Shown here in pieces: positions 10,816 to 22,770 of a stretch of 64,000 bases of DNA. Source of the stretch: Chinchilla lanigera (taxonomy: Eukaryota; Chordata; Mammalia; Rodentia; Chinchillidae); NCBI RefSeq assembly GCF_000276665.1, contig NW_004955465.1, positions 397,814 through 461,813 on the forward strand. Direction: 5' to 3'. The notes under the pieces were generated by a model. That model was not told the origin of the DNA and did not search any database. It was given only the letters and a program-made list of their open reading frames with translations. The translations under genes and the position numbers were made by a program. Position 1 is the stretch's first letter. The number at the start of each line of letters is the position of its first letter.

Positions 10816-12224
10816 AAAATACAGCAACAAAAAAGAAATAACTCAGGGCTGAATTAAGCAAATGGCAGAGTCCCCTCAATTCAGAGTTCAGATGTATAGA
10901 AAGTACTGGTAAATATGGTGGTTGAATAAGGGCAAAAACTGAGTTTTAAGGAATAAGGTATGATCATCAAACTTTTTTTTTAAAGTTTTATAGTAATCTT
11001 TCTCTCTTTTTTCATCTCCTTTCAATAGTTGTTTCTTCTATGATTTAGTCAAAAGTCTTTTCAATTTTAAAGTCTATGATTCTATGTGAATTTGCTTTAA
11101 TATAACATCTTTAGCTTAATATTTGTACTACAATTTTTTCCTTACTCAAAGTAAAATACAGATTCAAGATAAACTTGTTCTCCAGGTATAGTTGTAGAGA
11201 ATAACATACATGATGATCAAATATTTCATAAGCATGCCTTCTACTATACACTCTAAATTATGTCATGCTCCTGTTGGGTTGTGGTTTAGGTTTAAATCTG
11301 CCCTCTGCTTCTGTCATTCTCACTTTGGTCTTTTTATCTAGTAATCACAGAGGGGATCTTATATGGCAACTTGCAATTGTACAGTCTTTGGTAATTGCTC
11401 CCCTTAAACTACTTTGTGTTCTGTTCTTTTTTTTTACTGCCTAGAAGTAGTAAGGGGCCCATTCCAACTGAACTCCTGGTCTTTTCTTCTGATATCCAGG
11501 CATCTACAAAGTGTTTGCAAGGAGTTTGCAAGGAGTGTCCGGTTTTTCCAGCTTAATGTTAACATGCTCTCTGTCTCATGCACAATTGCCACCAAATGCT
11601 TGCGAGTTGCAATATGATTTTTCCCATCCTGAAAAAATCTATTAGAAAAGAGATTCTTCACTCCACTCCACCCCACCTCCAGGCACTGCAGATGGCAATT
11701 AACACCCTACACAGCCCCTCCCCTTAACATCATCAATTTTTTTTCTTTGCCTGCACTGCTTCTACTTCACAGCTCGAAGCATGCCAAATCACATGCATTC
11801 TAAGGACTTGTTGCTAGCCACAAATCTCTCTTCCTCAGTGGCCAAGCACAGGCTATATTTGGAATGTCAACCCACCTAACCCTTCCCTGGCCCACTTCCT
11901 GGAACTTCTCTCAGCTTTAAGGTAACCTCACCCAAGTTTCCTTGGGTTCTGCTTGTCAAAATAAGAACTCTTTGGATCGACTCTGTGAAATAAAGTGACA
12001 GAAGAACAGAAAAACAATCGGGTTCTTTTCCATGAACTCTTTTCTTCTTTGCCAAAATGATTATTAGTAATCCCAACCTCATGGAACAACTGTGAATGTT
12101 TAATTGGTATTAACAGGTATTAAATGGTAGTCACACACCTGGCACGTGGTGAGTCCTGCAATAACGCTAGATGTTTCTATTTCTTCTCTCCCTCTCTCTC
12201 TTCCTCTGTCTTGGTCTTTATTTT
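10816..12224. other. Unique non-coding sequence
   Basis: No recognised repeat or gene. A 12-bp direct duplication (tttgcaaggagt) occurs near 11514-11538. Short frames have no domain signal. Confidence 0.45.
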
Positions 12225-12960
12225 TATTGAGATGAAATTTATATAACAGAAATTGCATCATTTTAAAGTGAATAATCCAATGGTATTTATTACTTCCTCA
12301 GTGTTGTACCATTGTATTTTATTTCTATTTCCAAAATACTTTGATGGCCCCAAAAGGAAACTATACTGATTAAACAAAGACTCCTCTTCCCTCTTAACCC
12401 CTTAGATCCTCACAAAGAATAATCTACTTCCCGTCTCCATGGATTTACCTATTCTGGCTATTTCATACAAATATACAGTACATGTCACCATTTGTATCTG
12501 GTTCTTTGATTTAGGATAAGTGTTTACAAAGTTCATCCACATTGTTATATGGGTAAGTAATTCATTTTTCTATGGATGAATAATATTTTGCTGTTCAGAT
12601 ATACCATAATTTTATTTGTCTGTTCACACACTGATAGGTGATTGTTTCTGCCTTTTGACTTTTGCGAACAGGGCTACTATGAATATGTGCACATGTTTTT
12701 GTCCGAGTATTGTTTTCAGTTCTTTTGAGTACATCCTCGGAAGAAGAACTTGTATTGTGCCTCTTTGTTTTCTATTTCTTCTCTTAATAATCTTATATTT
12801 ACAGGATCTGTAATGACATCTTGCTTTTCAATTCCTGTAACTGCTTATTTGTGCTTTCTCTTTAATTTGATCAGTCTTGGTGGTAATTTCCATTTTATCA
12901 GTATTTGAACAAACCATTCTATGGTTTTGTGGATATTATTTATATATTTCAATTTGCTAT
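12225..12960 (-). mobile_element. L1 ORF2 and 3' region fragments, antisense
   Basis: The plus strand shows the reverse complement of the L1 3' region: caaagttcatccacattgtt, atggatgaataatattttgc, gggctactatgaatatgtgc. From about 12795 a second block, ggatctgtaatgacatcttg through gatcagtcttggtgg, matches antisense ORF2 from an upstream part of the gene. The two blocks come from separate parts of the element, so there is an internal deletion. Confidence 0.75.
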
Positions 12961-13408
12961 GGTTTTTGCCTTCCCTTTGGATTTGCTTTGCCACTGTTTT
13001 GGACAGGGCTTCTTAACTGACACTGTTGAAACTCCTTCCACGTGTCCTGGGATCCTCTAATCATTTCCTTGCACATCAGCCTCATTTCCAGCAGCCAGCA
13101 CCTGCATCTTAGTCAGAGGGCTGCCTAGAATCACTTAGTCTGGGTACACTGTGGCCTGCAAGTGCCTGGGAACTATCGTCTATGGGGATAAATCCTGAAC
13201 TAAAGACCAAAGGCTGTCTGGGTTTAAACATCCTGGCTTTTTGCCCTTTAGTTGAGATGAGGCTGAAGCAGGTTTACATAATGTTCTAGGTAAAAGATGG
13301 TAATGGAGCTCCTGTCACCTGCTGTGATAGCTGTCTTCATAGCACACCCATGGTCCAGTCTCCCTTTTCCTGTCTCACTTCTTATTTCTGCCTACCTTTC
13401 TGTCTGTC
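12961..13408. other. Unique non-coding sequence
   Basis: No recognised repeat or gene in this stretch between an antisense L1 fragment and an MLT1-like LTR. Confidence 0.45.
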
Positions 13409-13786
13409 TGTTATGGGCTGAATTGTGAGCCTCCCAAAATTCAATATATGAATGGCCCAAGATTCACGTGTTGTGAGTCCTAACCTCCAGTATCTCAGCA
13501 TGTGACTATTTTTGGAGATAGGGTCCTCAAAGAGGTGATTATGTTCAAATAAATAGATGGGCCCTAGTCCTTATAAGAGGAGATTAAGACACAAACACAA
13601 GGGGAGGCCATGTGAGGATACAGGGAGAAGACAGTTATCTATAAGTCCAAGAGAAAGGCATCAGAAGAAAGCAATCCTACTAACACTTTCCTCTCAGATT
13701 CCAGTCTCTAGAACTATGAGAGTATAAATTTCTGTTGTTTATCCCACCCAGTGTGTGATACTCTGCTATAGCTGTCTAAGCTAATT
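13409..13786 (+). mobile_element. MaLR solo LTR, MLT1-like
   Basis: Shows tgttatgggctgaattgtg at the start, gtcctaacctccagtatctc, tttggagatagggtcc, agtccttataagagg, gccatgtgaggata, 'tctagaactatgag' and ttctgttgtttatcccaccc near the end. A non-coding solo LTR on the plus strand. Confidence 0.85.
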
Positions 13787-14499
13787 AATTAATTCCCTGT
13801 AAACTGCTTGCTCTTGAATCTTTAGCTCAAGATTTGCTCCTAGGGATCCCAAACTAAGATTCAAAGTTTATTGATTTTTTTAAAGCTTTTCTTCTTTGCT
13901 AATATAGGCAATCGAAGCCATAAATTCCCCTCTAAGCACTGTTAATTCTCTGATATGTAGCATTTGGTAGTGTAATGATAAGTATTTGTAAAACAATGCT
14001 AAGCTTTGATATTTTAACATTATTTTATTTGAAATGTTTTTTATTTTCCACTCTAATTTTTTTTTTTTGACCTAGGAGTTGTAACTCAGAAGAGTCTTGC
14101 ATCAACCTCCTATATGCTTCAGCTATGATGTGTGTCGTTCTACTGCCAACTCAACGAGCAGAACTAAACACAGGGCTCCACCAGCCACAGAGGAGCTGGA
14201 GGCTGGAAGCCCAATCTGCCACGCTCCACAGAGCAACCTTTCTGTTTCCTCTCCCACAAGTCCTTGCATTTCTTCAGAATGGACAATAAACCCAAGAAGG
14301 ATTTGCCAAGCTGCTTACCCAACACATCTTTCATCTTACTAGGAATTGCAATCCTGCTCCCTAACATGGCAGGGTATCCTCAGAACACTTCATATTAGCC
14401 AACTTTAAATCGTTTTCTGTGATTCTCTAAGTGTGAACTAGGGTCTCCATGTGATATTACTTTGCGTTTCCTTGACAAATGAACTGGTTAAATCTCATA
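13787..14499. other. Unclassified non-coding sequence
   Basis: AT-rich first half and a more GC-balanced second half. I recognise no family. An 81-residue frame at 14097 has no domain. Confidence 0.4.
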
Positions 14500-15330
14500 C
14501 CACTTGTCCCATGTTGGTTTCTGTAGTAGACTGATAACTGGTGGCCAATTTATAACCCCCAGCTAAACCGAGTGAGTGTGGTGCTGGGTGTGGGAGGCCC
14601 ACCTGAGGACTGTTGCCAGCAGCATAAGAGGCAGACCTGGAGAAGAAGCTGTAGGCTGTTGGGAGCTGAGAGAGGCTGTTGGGAACTGGTAGAAGCTGTG
14701 AGGAGCTGGCTTTCTTGATGAACTTGGCTGTTTTCATCCTCCAAGGAGCTCAGGACCTTGCTGGCACTGAGAATGGCTTTGGCTCACTTTGGGGGAGCTC
14801 TGGTCCTCACTTTGAGCGTCGCTTCCTGGTTCCGGAGGGGAGGAAAAGCTTTCTGCATTGGCTTCCCTGATGGGAACTCAGCCATCCTGATCATCAGAGA
14901 AGCTCGGGACCTCACTGTTGCTGAGGATGGCTGTGGTACCTTTCAGGGGAGCTCTGGTTCTTCTGAGCATCACTTCCCGGCTCCAGTGCAGATCCCTTAG
15001 CCTGCTAGCACAGATCCTTCATCCTGCTGGCACAGACTTTGTAGACTCCACCACTGAGCTTTGGGCCTTCCCAGCAGATAAGTGAAAAAGGCCTGAAAGA
15101 GACGTTGTCATGGGCTCTGGGCCTCCAGTTGTATTCGTGGGAGGCATCATTATGAGCTCTAGGTATTCAGCTGGACTCATGTAGGACATTGCTGCAGGAT
15201 CCAGGCCCTCAGCTGGATTCCTTAGTCTTAGCGCGTGGACAGATTTCCTGCACTCTTGTATATTGTTCTTTGAGTGACTATTATAAATAATCATATAAAG
15301 TATGTGTCCTGTATTATATTGTTCCCCTTG
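14500..15330 (+). mobile_element. LTR-like sequence with internal tandem repeats
   Basis: This GC-richer block contains short tandem units (gctgttgggagct types near 14655-14710), two roughly 100-bp copies 155 bp apart (14734-14840 and 14889-14990), and a 22-bp unit repeated near 14985-15035 (cagatcc-ttc/tag-cctgctgg/agcacaga). It ends in an AT-rich region with a TATA-like tattataaataatc. The layout suggests an ERV LTR, but I cannot name a family. The 152-residue minus-strand frame at 15019-15477 overlaps it and shows no domain. Confidence 0.4.
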
Positions 15331-15539
15331 CAAAAATAAGCCCCAAACCAACACAGTTTCTATTTTATAAAATTTTATTTCTAAAATAAATGTTGCAAAA
15401 ACTGTTCTAATAAAAATTAATTCTGTATTCTTTTGCATAAGAATTAATGGCACATTCCACAACAGATTACATAACAATTCACTAAAAATAATCCATGCAC
15501 TTTAGTGAGATCTCAGCTCTATTTAACGATGAAGGCTGA

Positions 15540-15760
15540 ACTTAACAATAGAAAGGGGGAAAAAGGGAAATAGAGCTTTTGCAAATGGGAAAGAGACCAA
15601 AAGTTAGAAGGAGAAAGGAAAGATGAGAGGGGCAAGAAGAAAAAAAAGTATTAAGCTTTGTTACGTGCATGTTCCAAATCCCAGTGATAAATGTAATGAT
15701 TATGTAATACAAATGGGTACTGCTAAAAAATAAAACAGGAGAGAAAAAGAATGAACCTGA
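15540..15760 (+). mobile_element. L1 3' UTR fragment
   Basis: A purine-rich tract with gggga and agggg runs is followed by ttaagctttgttacgtgcat, atgtaatgattatgtaatac and an A-rich end. The same order is seen at 54770-54990, which supports a shared L1 3' UTR lineage. Confidence 0.6.
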
Positions 15761-15801
15761 ATTTTGTCAGGGCCAGAAAAATTTTTCTGTCAAGGAAAAC
15801 A

Positions 15802-16036
15802 NNNNNNNNNNNNNNNNNNNNNNNNNNNNNNNNNNNNNNNNNNNNNNNNNNNNNNNNNNNNNNNNNNNNNNNNNNNNNNNNNNNNNNNNNNNNNNNNNNN
15901 NNNNNNNNNNNNNNNNNNNNNNNNNNNNNNNNNNNNNNNNNNNNNNNNNNNNNNNNNNNNNNNNNNNNNNNNNNNNNNNNNNNNNNNNNNNNNNNNNNNN
16001 NNNNNNNNNNNNNNNNNNNNNNNNNNNNNNNNNNNN
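15802..16036. other. Assembly gap (235 N)
   Basis: Unsequenced run of N. Both edges are A-rich (aaggaaaaca on the left, aaaacaacca on the right). Open frames crossing it are meaningless. Confidence 1.
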
Positions 16037-16067
16037 AAAACAACCACGGTGCATATGATGCTTCTGT

Positions 16068-16258
16068 GCTTCAGGACAACTTTATTTGTGGACACTAAAA
16101 TATACATTTTCTATCATTTTTACGTGTCACAAAATAGGACTTTTAAGATTTTCCTCCCTTTTATTTAAAAACATAAAAATCATTCTTGACCCAATGGCCA
16201 TATACGAGCAGGTAATGGGCTACATTTGACCCATGGAATCTGGCTCAGGACCCCTGAA
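16068..16258 (-). mobile_element. Old hAT-type DNA transposon fossil
   Basis: The plus strand shows the reverse complement of a mammal-wide hAT element: caactttatttgtggacact, tacgtgtcacaaaatagga, and a right end ending in gacccatggaatctggctc. The same family lies in forward orientation at 39748-40040. Family name not fixed. Confidence 0.6.
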
Positions 16259-18286
16259 CTACCCCAAAGCTTGACCCTACACACCAGATGAAATGCAGAG
16301 CATCTGCCTCTTTTTAACGCACCTGTCACTGAAGTCAGCTGTAAGGCTGCAAGTGTTGGCTGGGCCTTTCGAGCTCTGTCCTCCGCTTTTATGCCTCCTG
16401 GGGATTTTATTAGTTAATCTCCTGAACACAGGGGGTCTAATGGTCCTACAAGAGTCATTCTGCTTTCTGGCTGCACGGCTTCTTCCCACACAAAGCCCAG
16501 GAGGACAGGCCTTGCTGCCTCTGAATGAGACCTGACTCGCCCCTCCCCAGTGGTTCAATGAAGCCTAAGTGAACGCTTGTGAGATGCTTTACACAATGGT
16601 TTGCTCAGAACAATGAATACTAGATTCCGTGTTGTGTGAAAGAAGAGAAGAATCAATAATGACAATGAATCCTTTGTTAGAAAAAAGAGCAAGACTCCCA
16701 AAGGTCATGAAATTCCTCTTTGAAGGATTGTCATTGTATTGGATGGGAAGTTGTTCTAGGGTACAAAACAGAGGGCTGGGAACATCTTAGAAGACCAAGA
16801 ACAAGATAGATCAGGGATCTGACTTTGCAAGGCTACACTGGACCTTCTCATAATTGTACTTGATCCCCTCTGAAATGCTCTAAGGTCCATTCACTGTTAG
16901 CAGGTATTTCTGCTCTCTCATTTGGGTTAGGTAGTAAATCACACTTAGATCAAATATATCTGCTTTCTTGCAGGCTCACAATAGTCAGATGCATGCCCTG
17001 CATTACTCTCACCTTATCTCAACAGCTAGAGTTTTGCTTCTACTCTGCTCTCTTGGATCAGTTTTATTCAAATACCACACAACTGTTGGTATTGTCAACT
17101 GAAGTCATCACAGGATAAGTACTTAGATGCCTCCTTCTCCCCCAAGCTGAACAGAACCTTCTCTCTAGGGACATTTTCAATACATTGTTTTCAAGGTGAG
17201 AAAGTAGGAAGTTCAAGGGTATGAGCATCAAAGCAAAAGATTCCCTTCTCTCACTCTTGTTGGTGGGAACATTTTTATCAAGGAAAGCAGCTCTCCTTTT
17301 ATTTTACTTGATTCAGAGGAATAACAGTACCTCTGTTAGCAATTTATTCAAAATTTGTATCAGTAACAAAAGGCCTGCTGCTAGCAGTTATTGGTAAAAA
17401 CAAAAGCTGATTTCCTTCTGAAAGAAGGACATTGTCACAGTCTTCTGTCTAAAGCTTCTAATTTTCTTTTTGAGAGCATTTTCCCTCATTTTGTGTCTGA
17501 GATATCTTCACACTCATGGGACATCAGTTATAAAAGAAAGAAAAGGAAGTGGAAGATGCTTAAAGTGTTTCTGGGATGCTGAGGTGGGTCCAGAAATTTC
17601 AGTCTTCCTTTCTTCCCATCCCTATTTGATCCTAATTCACATGTTTGTTAAGCTAGGTAATGTTAGGCTCCAGTTACCCAGTGTAGCATGTAATTCCCAG
17701 GCTGTTGGTGAAGTGAGAGAAGTAATTCCTGCAAGATTTGCCATGGTAATATTTCTGAACTGAACAGCCTGCACACCAATATCTGCTGAGAGATAAAGTC
17801 AAACAAGTATTTGAAGGCCAGAAGTGAAGGAGAAAAATTCATTCATTCATGGAACATTTATTGAGTGCCTAGTCTTATAAGACATTCTGGTGGATGAACA
17901 AGAAATCAGAAGAAAAGGGAGGAATATTAAAAATATGGTAACTGGTTGGTTGTGGACTGAAGCAAAAGATACTTAGAGATTCCGTGTCTCAGGTGGTTCC
18001 CAAAGCAGATGGAGTCCAAGGATCAGTTTCAAAGACATTTGTTCTCCTCCTTCCAATTCAGCTGTCACCATGGCTCTGTCCTGCCCCTCGGGGACTAACA
18101 CTTCTCATGTATTTCAGGGAGGAGACCCAAACTAGTTCTTTCCTAGGAGTAAAAATGGCAACATATGTCATTTGTTAATCTGAAAGGTAACCTTGTGTAG
18201 GGAAAAGACCTACTTTTCCCTATGTTATGGCTATATATATTTTATGGGACTGTGATCAACACTTCCTGAAAATTCAAAATCTAGGG

Positions 18287-18287
<1 letters not shown>
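16259..18287. other. Mostly unique sequence
   Basis: No gene recognised. A short L2/MIR-like stretch (attcattcattcatggaaca, then tttattgagtgcctag) lies near 17838-17880. The first 400 bp are free of known repeats and could hold a conserved non-coding element, which only alignment would show. Confidence 0.45.

Positions 18288-18328
<41 letters not shown>
18288..18328. repeat. (GT)n microsatellite
   Basis: About 20 uninterrupted GT units. Confidence 0.98.
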
Positions 18329-18330
<2 letters not shown>

Positions 18331-19350
18331 ATAACAATGCATGTGTGTGCACGCATGTGACATAAGGGTATATAGGGAGTTTGTTCCTAGGATGAAATCA
18401 CAAAAATAGTTTTTACATAATAATTTTCACTTGCTAAATTCTGAATGAGTTCTGAACTGTTTCCTCCTGGAGTTTATTTTCTTCATTTTTATTTTTTTGT
18501 GCTGCAGAAGGTTTAGAAGATGCTGTCGATTTTAACCCAGCCTGCTGACTACCAAGCAGTAATCTTTTATGTGGAAATTGAAAGAGGGTGAGAGTAAGTT
18601 AAATCAGAATGAACTCCACCATTAAAATATCCCCCCTCTCTACCCACTCGGAGTGGAAGATTTTGGCATTGTTTTATGTTATCTGAGGGCATTTCCTACC
18701 ATATGTTTGGCCATCTCCATAGGAAGTGACATCTTGTTCTGGAGTCACTGTTTTAGGCGAGTCTCTGCTCTTTCTTGAGCTGGTGAAATAGAATAAATTT
18801 GACTCTGTATATGAATATGTTGCACCAGGGATCCTTCGTATCAGCGGAGCCACTCCCATCAACAGATCCATGGGAAGCTCACATAACCTCATTTCCTTCT
18901 GTTAATGTTACTGAGCTAAGTATAAGACAGAAATAGTCTTAGAAGATATATGGCTTCCTCTTACTGAGAGCTGGCTTAAAACGGAGAAGCAGGGCCCCTG
19001 GGGTCAAAGCAAGACACTCATGAACTCTGGCCACTGTTAGACAAACAATGGAGACCTTATTCTACATTTAGTTTCTAAGTAAAGTTTTTCCTCAAGACTT
19101 TGTTCCTTTGTTGCAATCACACTGCCCCAGTGAGATTTCAGCAACTCGCTCTGGTAATACACATTCTTACTCTGCACCATGTCTCTCATTTTCTTTCAAA
19201 TGGATTGCTTCATTTGGATTTTTCTTCTGGTTACACTTATTCTGCAGCTGCAAAAATAAATATAATATCCTTCCCCTTACACGTTGAAAACATGAGGCTA
19301 GAAGAAGAGCTAATGGTTGGCGAAAAGGGAAATGGTCTCTATGTGGCATC
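18329..19350. other. Unique non-coding sequence
   Basis: No recognised repeat or gene. Short frames on both strands have no domain signal. Confidence 0.45.
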
Positions 19351-19711
19351 TGCTGTGGTTTGAATGTCTCCTCTGAAACTCATGTTGAAACTTAATCCCC
19401 AAATTCATGTTGATGATGTTTGAAGGCAGGGCCTTTGGGAAGTAATTAGGACTACATAAGGTAATTGGAGTTGGTCTCCTCCGAGAATGGTAGCTTTATA
19501 AGAAGAGGGAAAAGACCTCGGTGGACGCAGCCTTTTTCTGTCTCATCATATGTACCTTCTGCATGATCTAGTAGAGCAAAACAGTCATCACTAGATTCCA
19601 GTGTCATGGTCTTGGACTTCCCAACTTTCAGAACTTTGACCTAAATAAATGTCTATTTATAAATTATGCAATCTGTGGTATTCAGTTGGAGCAACAGAAA
19701 ACAGACTGACA
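19351..19711 (+). mobile_element. MaLR solo LTR, MST-like, with 5-bp flanking repeat
   Basis: Starts tgctgtggtttgaatgtctc, contains ctcatgttgaaacttaatcc, gggcctttgggaagtaatta, gctttataagaagaggg and cttggacttcccaactttc, and ends in acagactgaca. The flanks gcatc (19346-19350) and gtatc (19712-19716) look like a 5-bp target-site duplication with one change. Confidence 0.9.
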
Positions 19712-20340
19712 GTATCCTGCCTAGCCATAATCCCAGACATGATCTTATCACGAGGACAATCCAAGATCTTGTGTTTTGGAAACCCTCAGCCAGAGGTGAC
19801 ACTTGCCTGGATGAAGCTATTGTGTTACACTTAGACTCATGAGCCCTTAGAAGTCCATGGATTGTGATCATTATTCCCAATCCAGATCCTGTTTTCAATC
19901 AAGATTTAGGGTATTGTTTCAGGGAATTCCAAACCAAAAGAGAACAAAATAAAAGCCAGATGAGTGAAACAAAGAGCTGTGGGAAAGCAGAGGAGGAGAT
20001 GTTCCTTTTTGTGAGAATGTTCTGAGAACAACCTTCACAGAGAAGATAACAGTGGAAGAAGGGGGTCATAGATCCCATTGGTTTTGCCTTACACAGAACC
20101 AGGAGGTTATCTTGACAGTTAGTGGACTTTCAATAAGTAGTTAGTAAATTTATAAGGGAAGGAAAGATAAAGAGATAAGAGCCAGAGTTATAATCTTGGA
20201 AAATATCCATATTTAGAAGACAGAAAGGGGAAAAAAGTAGAGGACAAGATGATTTCAAGAAAGCAAAAGAGCAAAGAGTCCAGAAAACCACACAAAATAT
20301 GAAAGCATGTCAAAGAGAACTTGGTAGACAGTCTTTTCTA
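19712..20340. other. Unique non-coding sequence
   Basis: No recognised repeat or gene. Confidence 0.45.
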
Positions 20341-20533
20341 ATGTGGAATTCTCTTTACAGTGTGTTCCTCAGATCAGCAATATAAGCATCACCCAGAAAC
20401 TTTCTAGAAATGCAAATCCTGAGGTGCACTCCAGATCTAAATCAGAATCTCTTGGGGTAGAGTCTCAAACATCTGTGTTGAATAAACTCTCAAAGTAAAT
20501 TTTGACACATTAGAATTTGAGAAACTATCATAG
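20341..20533 (-). mobile_element. MER5-like hAT-Charlie fossil
   Basis: Contains agcatcacccagaaactt, tagaaatgcaaatcctgag, aatcagaatctcttgggg and a terminal atttgagaaactatc, in the order of a reversed MER5 element. It is non-autonomous and old. Confidence 0.8.
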
Positions 20534-20889
20534 CATGTATCCAGAAGGCAAGTTGCTACATAATTAAAGTTGCTGATTTGGTGAAATTTCAAAAGTTTGG
20601 TTCTAGAATCTTCCTAGAATTAAGCTGAAGAGAAATTACTATAATAAATTGCTACAGGTTAAGCTATTCAGGGTAAACAGTTTATTTATTAAAGTTTTTC
20701 TCACAATGCCTCACTTCAGTTATAATAGGTAGGAGCAATAATATTACTCAGGAAAACATACCTAAAGACCGCTCTGATTTATTTATTAAATGATACAGCT
20801 CATTTCTGTCAGTTGCTCTTTCATAGATAATTAGAAAGTATCTTAGACAGAAACTTAAATGCAGCAAACCTAAACTTACATAAGATAAA

Positions 20890-21142
20890 GATAAGTTGTA
20901 CTTGGAGGGACATTCATTCCATCAAGTGACTTTAGTAGAAAAGATCTCAGTGCCAAATCTAAGCTTTGACTTCAAAGAAATAGAAATGAAAAGCAAGAGA
21001 AACTCAAATGCAGCAGTAAGAAGGCTAAAGATAAGAATAGAAATCAATGGAATTTATAACATAGAAATTATACAGAATATCAATGAAATTAAAAGTTGGT
21101 TCTTTGGAAGAATCCATAAAATTGATAAACATTTAGCCTGTC
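20890..21142 (+). mobile_element. L1 ORF2 fragment, part 1 of a split element
   Basis: The open frame at 20896-21147 ends in NEIKSWFFGRIHKIDKHLA, the well-known ORF2 stretch between the endonuclease and reverse transcriptase domains. It stops where an LTR begins. The element resumes at 22198. Confidence 0.9.
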
Positions 21143-21174
21143 TGTGATGGTTAATCTTGATCGTCAAATTGAGC

Positions 21175-21677
21175 TGTGTATCACTCAATGCTTACTAGAG
21201 AAATAGATTTAATGCAACACGTATAAATATATAAGAATTTACAAAATAGGCTTGCAACAGCTGCCCACAGTATCAGGTGTGGAAGAGTGCAAAGGGTCTG
21301 TCTGCAAGTTAGAGATCTGAAGAATCCAGCTGAAGGCCAGGAGCTCATTGTAGCATCCTGTGTGAGTCCGTATCAGGAGGCCAAATGTCTGCGATGAAAG
21401 GCTGAAGGGTTTGCGATGGAAGGCTGAAGGGTCTGTGCTGGAGGCCAAAGTCTGCACTCCAATTCAGAAGACAACATCCAAGATGAAGGTGAAGAGTGGA
21501 ACTCTTCCACAGAAACAGAAGCGAGCCTTCCTTCTCCGTTTCCTTTTTATACCATTCAGGCAATAAACTGCCCTACAGTGGTTCTTCTGTGTTTAGTAAA
21601 TCCCCTCAGCCACACTCAGAATTATGTTGATACAATTTAGTTGGGCTTTTCTTACTGACACAATCAGTTAACTACCA
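21175..21677 (-). mobile_element. Second ERVL-class LTR, reversed, nested in the first
   Basis: Read on the minus strand it starts tggtagttaactgattgtgtc, has a TATA-like gtataaaaaggaaac, and ends with ttgcattaaatctatttctc and a terminal ca. At 503 bp it is of usual LTR length. Near 21385-21435 it holds about 22-bp tandem units with a gatggaaggctgaagggt core. No clean 5-bp target duplication could be assigned. Confidence 0.7.
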
Positions 21678-22137
21678 CAAGTGGATTGGGAGATGCCAAG
21701 GAGATTAATAAAGCACACTTCTGCTGTGTCTGGAACTTGTCTGTTGCTGCGTCTGCCATGTAGGCCAGTTAGTGAGAGGAGAAGACCTGCCCTGATTATG
21801 AGTGTTACCATCCGGTAGGCATGCATCCCAGATAGAAGAAAAGTGGAAGAAGAGGGCAGTCAGCCAGTGCATGCAATCTCAGTTCTTCCTGAGTGGGTGT
21901 CTTTTGCTTATGCCATCAGCTCTAGACATCAGACTTCTGCTTCTTTAGCCTTTAGACAGTGGACTTATACCAGCAACTCTCCTGGGAGCTTCTAGACCTA
22001 CAGGCTTAGATTGACCCCTATTGTTCTGAGGCTTCCAGCTTCTTGAACTGAGCATCTAGGGACTCTGCAGCTCTGCAGTGTGCAGACAGTCATTGTGGCA
22101 TATCCAACCTCTGATCCTGTAAGCCAATCTAATAAAT

Positions 22138-22165
22138 TCAACAGAATATATATATATTCTGTTGA
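22138..22165. repeat. 28-bp perfect palindrome
   Basis: The left half tcaacagaatatat is followed directly by its exact reverse complement, with no spacer. It lies at the 3' end of the MLT2-like LTR, in the AT run usual for that LTR type. Confidence 0.95.
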
Positions 22166-22659
22166 TTCTCATCCCCTAGAGAATGCTAACAAATACACTA
22201 ACAGAGAAAAAACGTGAAGAAAATACAAATTATTACTATTAAGAATCAGTGCACATAAATATAGACTGCACAAATATTAAAAAGACAAAAAAATCCTAAA
22301 ACATAATGCTACAGACATAAATTCAACAATCTAGATATCCAATTCTTTGAAAGACACAAACTACCAAAGCACCAAGACTAAAGGGGTAACTGAATAACTT
22401 TATACTTATTTAGGAAACTGAATTCATTATTTACAATGTTTCAACAAAAGAAATATTCAAACTCAAATTTCATTCATTTATTCTAAAAAAATTTAAGGAG
22501 GAAATAATACCAATTCTGCACAGCCTCTTTGTGAAAATCAGAGAGGAGAGATTACTATGTCAGCAATATTCTGATGTTAAAAACTAGGCAATGGTAGTAA
22601 AGGAAAAGATGATCATTGGAAAAATTTTTCCCCAGAAATTACTGTACTTGCAACATATA

Positions 22660-22770
22660 TCCAACTATATATGTAATATTATATAATGTATATACAATAT
22701 ATATTTCTCTATATATGTGTATAATACATGTATATATGTAATATGCATATATATTACATTATAATCAAGT
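22660..22770. repeat. AT-rich low-complexity sequence
   Basis: Mostly TATA, ATAT and GTAT units with frequent short palindromes, inside the L1 ORF2 remnant. Confidence 0.9.

Larger units (their letters stand above)
21143..22197 (+). mobile_element. ERVL-class LTR (MLT2-like) inserted in L1
   Basis: The plus-strand LTR begins tgtgatggttaatcttgatc, is interrupted at 21175-21677, and resumes with gattgggagatgccaaggag and aataaagcacacttctgctg. It ends in aataaattcaacaga, a palindromic AT run, and the MLT2-type end ctagagaatgctaacaaata followed by ca. Excluding the inner LTR it is about 550 bp. It splits an L1 ORF2. Confidence 0.8.

Noticed and set aside
15019..15477. 152-residue minus-strand frame, the longest without N
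   Set aside because: It overlaps an LTR-like block with tandem repeats, shows no domain, and has no splice or promoter context that supports a gene.
15723..16168. Several open frames of 95-134 residues
   Set aside because: They consist mostly of unknown residues because they cross the run of N.
21170..21682. 5-bp target duplication for the inner reversed LTR
   Set aside because: No matching pair was found at the apparent TG/CA boundaries; the boundaries are uncertain by a few bases.
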